Assembly: GCA_023473795.1 (NCBI GenBank)
Contig: JAMCYS010000052.1
Span: forward strand, 1 to 35,176
DNA from: Chloroflexota bacterium
GTDB lineage: Bacteria; Chloroflexota; UBA6077; FW602-bin22; JAMCYS01
Length of the DNA stretch: 35,176 nucleotides
Direction: 5' to 3'
Both the position numbers and the translations under genes were made by a program. Below the pieces are notes generated by a model. The model did not search any database and was not told where the DNA came from. It saw nothing but the letters and a program-made list of their open reading frames with translations. Positions within the stretch are counted from its first letter, which is position 1. The number at the start of each line of letters is the position of its first letter. This document shows, in pieces, positions 7,224 to 13,440 of this stretch.

Positions 7224-9386
7224 GTGAGCGAGCGCACCTACCGTATCGGCATCGACGTCGGCGGCACCTTCACCAAGGCGGTGGTGATTGACAACGATAC
7301 CCAGGAAGTAATCGGCAAGTCCTCCGTCCTCACCACCCATTCGGCGGCGGAGGGAGTCGCCAAGGGGGTGATCTACATCTTCCAACGCGCGCTCACTGAT
7401 TTCGCGGTCGATCCCAGGAAGGTCGTCTTTCTGGCACACAGCACCACCCAGGCCACCAACGCCCTGCTGGAGGGCGACCTGGCGCCGGTGGGCATTGTCG
7501 GCATGGGCGGTGGCCGGGTCGGCGGGCTGCTGGCCAAGAACCAGACGGTAATCGGCGACATCGCCCTCGTCACCGGCCGGCACCTCAAGACGTACCATAC
7601 CTTCGTCAATACGGACAAACTGACGCCGGAGGAGGCTAAGCGCGCCATCGAGGAACTGCTGGCCAAGGGGGCCAAAGTCATCGTCGCCAGCGACTCGTTC
7701 AGCGTGGACGACGCCAGCAACGAAGCCATCGTGATGACCGCGGCCGAGGGTCTTGGCGTGCCCTCTACCGGCGGTAGTGACATCAGCAAGCTCTACGGCC
7801 TGACCATCCGCACCCGCACCGCGGTGATCAATGCCAGCATCCTACCCAAGATGCTGGAGACGGCCAACATGACAGAAAGTAGCGTTCGCCGGGCGGGCAT
7901 CGAGGCTCCCTTGATGATTATGCGCGGCGATGGTGGGGTGATGGATACCGCCGAGATGCGCCGCCGGCCCATTCTCACCATGCTCTCCGGCCCCTCGGCC
8001 ACCGTCGCCGGCGCCCTGATGTACCTGCGGGTGTCCGACGGCGTGTTCTTCGAAGTCGGCGGGACCAGCACCAACATCGGCGTGATCCGTAACGGCCGGC
8101 CGACCATCAAGTCGGCCGAGGTTGGCGGTCACCGCACCTACGTCAATTCGCTCGACATCAGAGTGCTCGGCATCGCCGGCGGCAGCCTGGCGCGCGTGCA
8201 AGGCAATCAAGTAGTCGACGTGGGACCGCGCAGCTGCCACATCGCCGGCTTGCCCTACGCCGCCTTCGCCGCCCCGGGGGAGATGGAGGAGCCCGAGCTG
8301 ATCTTCATCCAACCCAAACCCGAGGACCCGGCGGACTACGCTGCTGTCAAGACCAAGAGCGGCAAGGTTTTCGGCATCACCAACACCTGCGCGGCCAACG
8401 CTTTGGGCCTAGTCAAAGAGGAGTATTACTCGCACGGCAACCGCGAGGCGGCTCGCCTGGCCATCTCTCCTCTGGCCGAGCAGCTGGGGGTCTCTATCGA
8501 CGAGGCGGCCCGGCGCATCCTCGACGTCGCCACCGACAAGGTCATTCCGGTCATCAACACCCTCGTCCAGGAGTACGAGCTGGACCGCGATCAGGTGATG
8601 CTGGTGGGCGGCGGCGGCGGCGCGGCGGCCCTGATTCCCCACACCGCGGAGCGTATGGGGTTCGGCTACCGCATTCCCCAGGACGCTGAGGTGATGTCCT
8701 CCATCGGCGTCGCCCTGGCGATGGTGCGCGACGTGGTCGAGCGAGTGCTGATCAACCCCTCGGTCGACGACATCGCCGCCATCAAACAGGAGGCCCGTGA
8801 GGCGGTGATGAAGGCCGGCGCCAACCCGGATACCCTGGAGGTCTTCGTCGAGATCAACCCCCAGACCGGTCGGGTGCGAGCCACGGCGATAGGCACGAGC
8901 GAGATGCGCGCTCAGGATCTGTTGAAGAACGTAGACGAGAGTGAGGGCCTGAAGATCGCCGCCCAGTCTATGAACTTGTCGCCAGAAAATGTGCAATTGA
9001 AGGCCAGCACCGGATTGGTGCACGTCTATCAAGGGCTCGTGGCAGAGAAACGCCTGCGCTTCTTTACCAGTCGTCGCTATCCTGTACGAGTCCTCGACCG
9101 CCAGGGCTTCATCAAGGTGCAGCGCTCCGATGCCTCCGTCTACCAGTTCTCGGCCGGCATGGCGCTGGCCGGTTTGAAAGAGACCTGGGACAACCTCACC
9201 ATCTACAACGGCGACTCGATAATCTACCCCGACCTATTCCTCATCGTCGGCAGCCACGTGGTGGACCTGAGCGGCGTGCAAAGTGTCGAGCATGCCTCTG
9301 GCCTGGTCAACGCCGAGCTGGATGGCTTGCGCCCCGACGAACCGGTGGCGGTGGTGGGCGTGCGCGGCCAGAGGGGGCTGTCATGA
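7224..9386 (+). CDS. HyuA/oxoprolinase-family (hydantoinase A) ASKHA ATPase-type protein
   Basis: A 720-residue protein starting at GTG 7224 after CCAGGAGAAC. The actin-like ATP-binding motifs of the HyuA family are clear: GIDVGGTFTK at 9-18 (phosphate 1), HSTTQATNALLEG at 72-84, FFEVGGTSTNIGV at 275-287 (phosphate 2), and VGGGGGAAALIPH at 461-473 (adenosine motif). Residues from about 530 to 720 form a C-terminal region I do not recognise. Known HyuA-type proteins use ATP to open lactam or hydantoin rings (5-oxoproline, N-methylhydantoin, caprolactam) or to carboxylate ketones, usually with an HyuB subunit. No HyuB gene follows; instead there is a 4-base overlap (ATGA) with the HExxH protein. 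The substrate is unknown. The pairing with permease and URO-D protein suggests one catabolic route. Confidence 0.9.
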   Translation: MSERTYRIGIDVGGTFTKAVVIDNDTQEVIGKSSVLTTHSAAEGVAKGVIYIFQRALTDFAVDPRKVVFLAHSTTQATNALLEGDLAPVGIVGMGGGRVGGLLAKNQTVIGDIALVTGRHLKTYHTFVNTDKLTPEEAKRAIEELLAKGAKVIVASDSFSVDDASNEAIVMTAAEGLGVPSTGGSDISKLYGLTIRTRTAVINASILPKMLETANMTESSVRRAGIEAPLMIMRGDGGVMDTAEMRRRPILTMLSGPSATVAGALMYLRVSDGVFFEVGGTSTNIGVIRNGRPTIKSAEVGGHRTYVNSLDIRVLGIAGGSLARVQGNQVVDVGPRSCHIAGLPYAAFAAPGEMEEPELIFIQPKPEDPADYAAVKTKSGKVFGITNTCAANALGLVKEEYYSHGNREAARLAISPLAEQLGVSIDEAARRILDVATDKVIPVINTLVQEYELDRDQVMLVGGGGGAAALIPHTAERMGFGYRIPQDAEVMSSIGVALAMVRDVVERVLINPSVDDIAAIKQEAREAVMKAGANPDTLEVFVEINPQTGRVRATAIGTSEMRAQDLLKNVDESEGLKIAAQSMNLSPENVQLKASTGLVHVYQGLVAEKRLRFFTSRRYPVRVLDRQGFIKVQRSDASVYQFSAGMALAGLKETWDNLTIYNGDSIIYPDLFLIVGSHVVDLSGVQSVEHASGLVNAELDGLRPDEPVAVVGVRGQRGLS

Positions 9387-10045
9387 CGGGCACGGCAGGC
9401 GAGTTGCTGGCCGCCGTCGTCGCCGTCGGCAGCGAGCGCCGTTTTGCCCGGCTGACGCTGGAGGATGATCCCTTCGCGCCACGCCTGGGCGGGCACGAGG
9501 AGGAGGCGCTCTCCTACGCCTTCGTGGCGGGCCAGACTGCTGCGGACGAGACGGCCAACGCCTACGGCCGGGACCCGGAGGCGGTCGCGGCTGCCCTCGG
9601 CTTAGCGGTCAACCGCGATTCCCTTGAGGCCAAGGCGGGGAGCTCCGTCCGTCTCTCCGAGTACGGCGACCGCCCGCCTGAGATCGTGCTCCACATGGAT
9701 TCGCTCGACGCCGCCCAAGAGACGATCCAGGCGCATGGCCTGGAGTCGCTGCTCGGTTTTTCCGACCCCCAGCCGGCCCAGGTGGCCCACGAGATCTATC
9801 ACCACTTGGAGACCAAACACCTGACCGCGGGCACCGCCGGCTTCCGTCTCCCCGTGCTCGATCTGGGCCCCTTGCACCTGCGGCGCACTTTCCCCTCGTT
9901 GAGCGAGATTGCCGCCGATCGCTTTGCCATTGCCTTGCTCGGCCTCCGGGTGCCGCCGCGAGCGATCCACTTCCTAGTCGTCTACCAGCACAATCCAGCC
10001 TACGCCTGGCAGCTACTGGATAGACTGCGCTCCCTGCCAGAGTAG
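9383..10045 (+). CDS. Unknown protein with HExxH zinc-metallopeptidase-like motif, coupled to HyuA-like gene
   Basis: A 220-residue soluble protein whose ATG overlaps the HyuA stop by 4 bases, so translation is probably coupled. It has His136-Glu137-x2-His140 in AHEIYHHLE. Thirty-four residues after the second His comes LSEIAADRFAIALL, where Glu175 is positioned like the third zinc ligand and the ExxAxxFA context recalls ImmA/IrrE-type gluzincins. Upstream, ETANAYGRDPEAVAAALGLAV looks helical and recalls those proteins too. No signal peptide or membrane span is seen. A zinc-dependent hydrolase or a zinc-binding structural partner of the HyuA-like ATPase are both possible. The motif is seen directly; the function is inference. 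I know no named family for it. Confidence 0.82.
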   Translation: MTGTAGELLAAVVAVGSERRFARLTLEDDPFAPRLGGHEEEALSYAFVAGQTAADETANAYGRDPEAVAAALGLAVNRDSLEAKAGSSVRLSEYGDRPPEIVLHMDSLDAAQETIQAHGLESLLGFSDPQPAQVAHEIYHHLETKHLTAGTAGFRLPVLDLGPLHLRRTFPSLSEIAADRFAIALLGLRVPPRAIHFLVVYQHNPAYAWQLLDRLRSLPE

Positions 10046-10142
10046 TGCGCCCGCCCGCGTGGACCGTCGATTTGCGGACGAACCGCTCGCACTGGGTTGC
10101 AGCAACAATCGGGTGGCTGCCATACTAGACAGGCGAGCCATT

Positions 10143-10309
10143 TGTCATTCTGAAGCCCGCCGCAAGGCGGGCGAAGGATCTGCTCGCTGCCGAGCTGGTA
10201 GCCTACTACTGCCGTTGGTTTGGCGGGAGAGGCCCGTCCTCGTACTCCTCAGATTTCTCGTCCCGCCCCCCTTGCGGGGGACATGGCCGAGGCGGGACTC
10301 GGAATGACA
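10143..10309. repeat. MITE-like palindromic element, TGTCATTC type
   Basis: The ends are imperfect inverted repeats: TGTCATTCTGAAGCCCGCC on the left and the complement of GGCGGGACTCGGAATGACA on the right. The interior contains further short palindromes (CCCGCCGCAAGGCGGGC; CCCCCCTTGCGGGGG) and no open frame of substance. The GTCATTC...GAAGGATCT pattern resembles non-autonomous repeat families dispersed in many bacterial genomes. It lies in a 609-base gap (10046-10654) which otherwise contains only the second element and a promoter. Confidence 0.65.
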
Positions 10310-10373
10310 CGGCCGTAGCTAGGTCTCCTAACCAGCTAGTCCTTGATTTATAGTGCCACCACTGTACTGGGTT

Positions 10374-10543
10374 CTGGCATTCGTGCATAATCCCGTAGGG
10401 GCGGGCGGGCAGAGACGCCCGCCCGCCAGCGGCCGCGGCCGCCGTAGCGGCGTAGTTGCCAGCTCGGCGTGGGGATTAGACGGGCGGGCGGGTACGGAGC
10501 CCCGCCCCTACCGCCATACCTGCCAGTTATGCACGGATGTCAA
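10374..10543. repeat. MITE-like element A, copy 1
   Basis: A 170-base element with terminal inverted repeats: GGCATTCGTGCATAA at the left and TTATGCACGGATGTC at the right match in 13 of 15 positions as reverse complements. Inside are GTAGGGGCGGGC and its partner GCCCCGCCCCTAC. The right-hand 113 bases (10431-10543) are identical to 20929-21041. No coding capacity. It ends 11 bases before the -35 box of the next gene. Confidence 0.85.
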
Positions 10544-10554
10544 ACTGGGTTCGC

Positions 10555-10583
10555 TTGACTGCCGGCCCTTGGGCGCTTAGAAT
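10555..10583 (+). promoter_or_regulatory. Sigma70-type promoter for the MetE/URO-D-like gene
   Basis: TTGACT (10555-10560) and TAGAAT (10578-10583) with a 17-base spacer, immediately downstream of MITE-like element A. The transcript leader would be about 65 bases. Confidence 0.72.
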
Positions 10584-10654
10584 CAGCTTGTCTGCCTTTG
10601 CTGCCCCGTGCGTGGCAGTCAGTCCTCCAAATAGGGTGCAGTGTGAGGTAGCCT

Positions 10655-11725
10655 ATGCCAGGGTCCTTTGAGCCGCGCCTGTTGGCCACCACGCTGGGCA
10701 GTCTGCCTCACCGTGACGTGACCCGGGCGACGGAGCTAATTCTCGAGTACACGCCGGAGATTCCCGCCTGGGTGCAGCTCCCCAAACGCGGCGAGAGCAT
10801 GCTGCGCCAGTTCAACGATGGCCTTCCGGGCTACATCGCGGGCGACGGCAGGCCCCACTTCGACACCGCCCGTTCCGACTTCGAAGAGGCGCTGGCCGAC
10901 TTTTACACCCTCTACCTCGGCGTGACCGAGGACTTGGACGAGGAGGCGCTGGCGGTTTTCGCTCTGCCGGCCGAGCAGGCGCGTGGTCTCTACGAATTGG
11001 AACGGCTGCTGCCCGAGAGCGGCATCGTGCCCGTGGCCGTCAAGGGGCAGGTCACCGGTCCCTTCACCCTGGCCACTAACCTCACGGACCAGGACTTTCG
11101 CGCCGCCTACTACGACGAGCGCCTGCGAGACGTCATCGTCAAGATGATTGGCCTTAAGGCGCGCTGGCAGGTGCGCCGCCTGCGGCGCCTGGCTTCGCGG
11201 GTGCTGATATTCATGGACGAGCCCGGCCTGCTCGGGTTCGGCAGCGCCCAGTACATCTCGATCAGTCGCGAGGACATAGTCCGCGACCTGGACGAGGTGG
11301 CCGCGGCCATACACGAGGAGGGGGCCCTCGTCGGCGTGCACTGCGAAGAGAACACCGATTGGTCGCTGCTGATGGCGTGCGACCTCGACATCCTCGACTT
11401 CGACGCCTACGGCCACCTGCAGAGCGTGCTGCTCTACCCAGCCGATCTCGCGGCTTTCCTCGCCCGCGGCGGCAGCCTGGGCTGGGGGCTGGTGCCGACT
11501 CTGGACCGAGAGGCCGCGGCCGCGGAGACGGTGGAGGGCCTGTCGGCGCGCTTCGAGCAGGGCCTCGACGAGCTTGAGCGCCGGGGGGTGAGCCGAGACC
11601 TCCTCCTGCGGCGAGCGCTACTCACTCCCTCCTGCGGCGCGGGCACGCTCACGGAGGAGCTGGCGGAACGCGTGCTCCAGCTACTGAGCGAACTGTCTTC
11701 ATCGCTGCGGGCGCGCTACGCCTGA
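10655..11725 (+). CDS. MetE/URO-D superfamily protein (methionine-synthase-like)
   Basis: A 356-residue TIM-barrel protein with the hallmarks of uncharacterised MetE-like methyltransferases: TTLGSLPH at 12-19, VKGQVTGPFTLA at 129-140, FMDEPGL at 186-192, GVHCEENTDW with His229 and Cys230, DFDAYGH near 248-254, and TPSCGAG with Cys327. His229, Cys230 and Cys327 match positions that bind zinc and activate a thiol in cobalamin-independent methionine synthase. The N-terminal folate-binding half of MetE is absent, so it is not a full MetE. ATG 10655 is preceded by GTGAGGT. It is followed after 22 bases by a helical-repeat protein on the same strand. Methyl donor and acceptor are unknown. Confidence 0.85.
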   Translation: MPGSFEPRLLATTLGSLPHRDVTRATELILEYTPEIPAWVQLPKRGESMLRQFNDGLPGYIAGDGRPHFDTARSDFEEALADFYTLYLGVTEDLDEEALAVFALPAEQARGLYELERLLPESGIVPVAVKGQVTGPFTLATNLTDQDFRAAYYDERLRDVIVKMIGLKARWQVRRLRRLASRVLIFMDEPGLLGFGSAQYISISREDIVRDLDEVAAAIHEEGALVGVHCEENTDWSLLMACDLDILDFDAYGHLQSVLLYPADLAAFLARGGSLGWGLVPTLDREAAAAETVEGLSARFEQGLDELERRGVSRDLLLRRALLTPSCGAGTLTEELAERVLQLLSELSSSLRARYA

Positions 11726-11747
11726 GGGAGCGACGGGGGGAGGGGCA

Positions 11748-12599
11748 ATGGCCGCTGAGGCGACGCACGCGCTGCTGAGCGACTTACTGCGGCAGGAATT
11801 TGCCGGCCCGGACGAGCCTCTGGCTGCCTACATCGCCGAACACAGCAACCTGCCCGGGCCAGCCGGAAACTTGACTTTGGCACACCAAGTGGCCCGGGTC
11901 TTCGGCTCTGCGGCCGCGGAGCGGCCGCAACCCGTCTGGGACTTGCTGGCTCGCTGGGCCTCGCTGCCGCTCACGGTTGCCCCGGTCAACTCCCCGCGCG
12001 AAATGCTACCTGCCGTGGCGGCGCTGGCGCGCGGTGTGGTGGGCGCGGCTTTGCCGGAGTGGCGGCCGCTGGCCCTGGAGGCGCTGCGCCGGCAGGCCGG
12101 CGACTCTCGCTGGCGCACGCGGGAGCTGGTAGCCCAGGGCCTGCAAGCCCTGCTCAGAGTGGATTTCTGGAATACGGAGGAGGCCCTGGCAGGCTGGGTC
12201 GCGGACGGCGAGGCTCTCGAAATGCGGGCGGCAGTCGCCGCTTTGGCCGAGCCGGACTTGCTGGCCGATGGCCGGCAGGCTAGCGCCGCGCTGTCGCTCC
12301 ACCGCACCGTCTTGGATCGGCTGCTGTCTTTCTCCCAGGAGGCGCGGCGGGGAGAGTCCTTCCGGACGCTCCGCCAGGGCCTGGGCTACTCGCTCAGCGT
12401 CGTCGTGGTCGGGGCGCCCGCGGAGGGATTCCTCGCTCTCCGTGCACTCGCGACCACGCCCGATGCCGATGCCCGTTGGGTCGTCAAGGAGAACCTCAAG
12501 AAGGCCCGACTGCGGCGGGCCTTTGCGGAGGAGGTCGGTGCGCTGCTGGCGCTACTATCGCAAAGCGAGCCGACTGCTGCCCGCAAGCGACGGAAGTGA
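11748..12599 (+). CDS. Helical-repeat (HEAT-like) protein of unknown function
   Basis: A 283-residue, Ala/Leu-rich, all-helical protein starting at ATG 11748 behind GGGGAGGGG. Repeated helix pairs are suggested by WRPLALEALRRQAGDSRWRTRELVAQGL, ALEMRAAVAALAEPDLL and RWVVKENLKKARLRRAF. The last resembles closing repeats of HEAT or DNA-alkylation-repeat proteins. No catalytic signature, signal peptide or membrane span is visible. The basic C-terminus (AARKRRK) could contact nucleic acid. It lies between the MetE-like and DinB-family genes with gaps of about 20 bases, so the three are probably one transcript. Confidence 0.72.
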   Translation: MAAEATHALLSDLLRQEFAGPDEPLAAYIAEHSNLPGPAGNLTLAHQVARVFGSAAAERPQPVWDLLARWASLPLTVAPVNSPREMLPAVAALARGVVGAALPEWRPLALEALRRQAGDSRWRTRELVAQGLQALLRVDFWNTEEALAGWVADGEALEMRAAVAALAEPDLLADGRQASAALSLHRTVLDRLLSFSQEARRGESFRTLRQGLGYSLSVVVVGAPAEGFLALRALATTPDADARWVVKENLKKARLRRAFAEEVGALLALLSQSEPTAARKRRK

Positions 12600-12615
12600 A
12601 TACTGGAGGGGCGCA

Positions 12616-13137
12616 ATGCTGGTGACGGAGTATGCCGCCTATGCCCTGGGGATGGCCTTCGATAGCCTGGAACAGGTAATGGCTGACGTGAACGACGAGC
12701 AGTTGTGGTGGGTGCCGCCGGGTCGGGCCAACCCTATCGGCGCTCTCTACTTGCACACGGTTTATGACGTCGACGCCATTGTGAACCGCATGTTCCAGGA
12801 CAAGCCGCCTCTCTGGGAGCGGGCCGGCTTCGCCGAGAAGGTGGGCTGCGGCATCGACCTCAACCTCGACCTCGACCTCGACCTCGACTGGGCGCGCAGC
12901 GTGCGCTTCGACCTGGCGGCGGCGCGCGAGTATGCCATCGTGGTGCAAGCAGATGCCCAAGCCTACGTCCAGTCGCTCACCCCGGAGGATCTCGACCGCA
13001 TGGTGCCCAGCGAAATGAGCGAGCGCACGACCTTGGGACAGCTGCTGCAGGCCTTCGTCATCTGGCACGTCGACGTGCACTGTGGCGAAATCTCTGCCCT
13101 CAAAGGCGTGCTGGGATTCAAGGGCTACCCGTTCTAG
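12616..13137 (+). CDS. DinB-family protein (putative metal-dependent four-helix enzyme)
   Basis: A 173-residue protein from ATG 12616, behind GGAGGGG. The frame is open further upstream but that part is out-of-frame shadow of the preceding gene. It shows the DinB_2 plan: an N-terminal helix (YALGMAFDSLEQVM), then PIGALYLHTVYDVD with His47, and FVIWHVDVHCGEI with His151 and His155. Together these give the usual three-histidine metal site. Relatives include bacillithiol and mycothiol transferases and many uncharacterised stress proteins. A tandem hexanucleotide repeat encodes LDLDLDLDL near residues 84-91, an unusual insertion between helices. The specific thiol or substrate cannot be inferred. 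Confidence 0.88.
   Translation: MLVTEYAAYALGMAFDSLEQVMADVNDEQLWWVPPGRANPIGALYLHTVYDVDAIVNRMFQDKPPLWERAGFAEKVGCGIDLNLDLDLDLDWARSVRFDLAAAREYAIVVQADAQAYVQSLTPEDLDRMVPSEMSERTTLGQLLQAFVIWHVDVHCGEISALKGVLGFKGYPF
12853..12888. repeat. Hexanucleotide tandem repeat CTCGAC inside the DinB-family gene
   Basis: Four perfect CTCGAC units (12865-12888) are preceded by two degenerate ones (ATCGAC, CTCAAC). Each unit encodes Leu-Asp, so unit changes keep the frame and would lengthen or shorten an acidic loop. Confidence 0.85.
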
Positions 13138-13139
13138 GG

Positions 13140-13380
13140 CTAGTCTCCGCGCATCGTTCCCACAAGTCCCAGAAACAGGCGCAGGAACGGAAGCATCAGC
13201 AGGCCCGCTAGCCCCACGCTGAGCAAGCGGAGCGGGGTAGATGAGTACTGAGGCCAGCACTCGCGCGCCCGCCTTGGCAAAGGCCAGGGCTGTGGCCCTA
13301 CCGATTCCCGTAGAGGCGCCGGTAACGACAACCACTTGCTCAATCAACTGCCGTGGCACGCTGCTTTCCCCCATCGCCAA
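13140..13380 (-). pseudogene. Decayed short-chain dehydrogenase (SDR) gene
   Basis: Reading from 13380 leftward, the first about 42 codons encode a normal SDR N-terminus (QVVVVTGASTGIGRATALAF), with the cofactor motif TGxxxGIG. The frame then departs from any SDR pattern. In another frame a hydrophobic SDR-like tail (STPLRLLSVGLAGLLMLPFL) runs to a stop at 13140-13142. About 190 residues that should lie between, including the Tyr-x3-Lys catalytic site, are missing. A large internal deletion with a frame change explains this. It occupies the otherwise gene-free stretch between the DinB-family gene and the histidine kinase; no other feature is seen there. Confidence 0.75.
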
Positions 13381-13440
13381 GATCGTGGCTAGCTGACGGC
13401 AAGATTCGTACCTGTGGTGCCGGCATGGGGAGGACTTCGT

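Noticed and set aside
12496-13380. Long minus-strand open frame across the DinB-family gene
   Set aside because: Apart from the first about 42 codons (SDR remnant) it mirrors the DinB-family gene, including an artificial EVEVEVEV run from the CTCGAC repeat.
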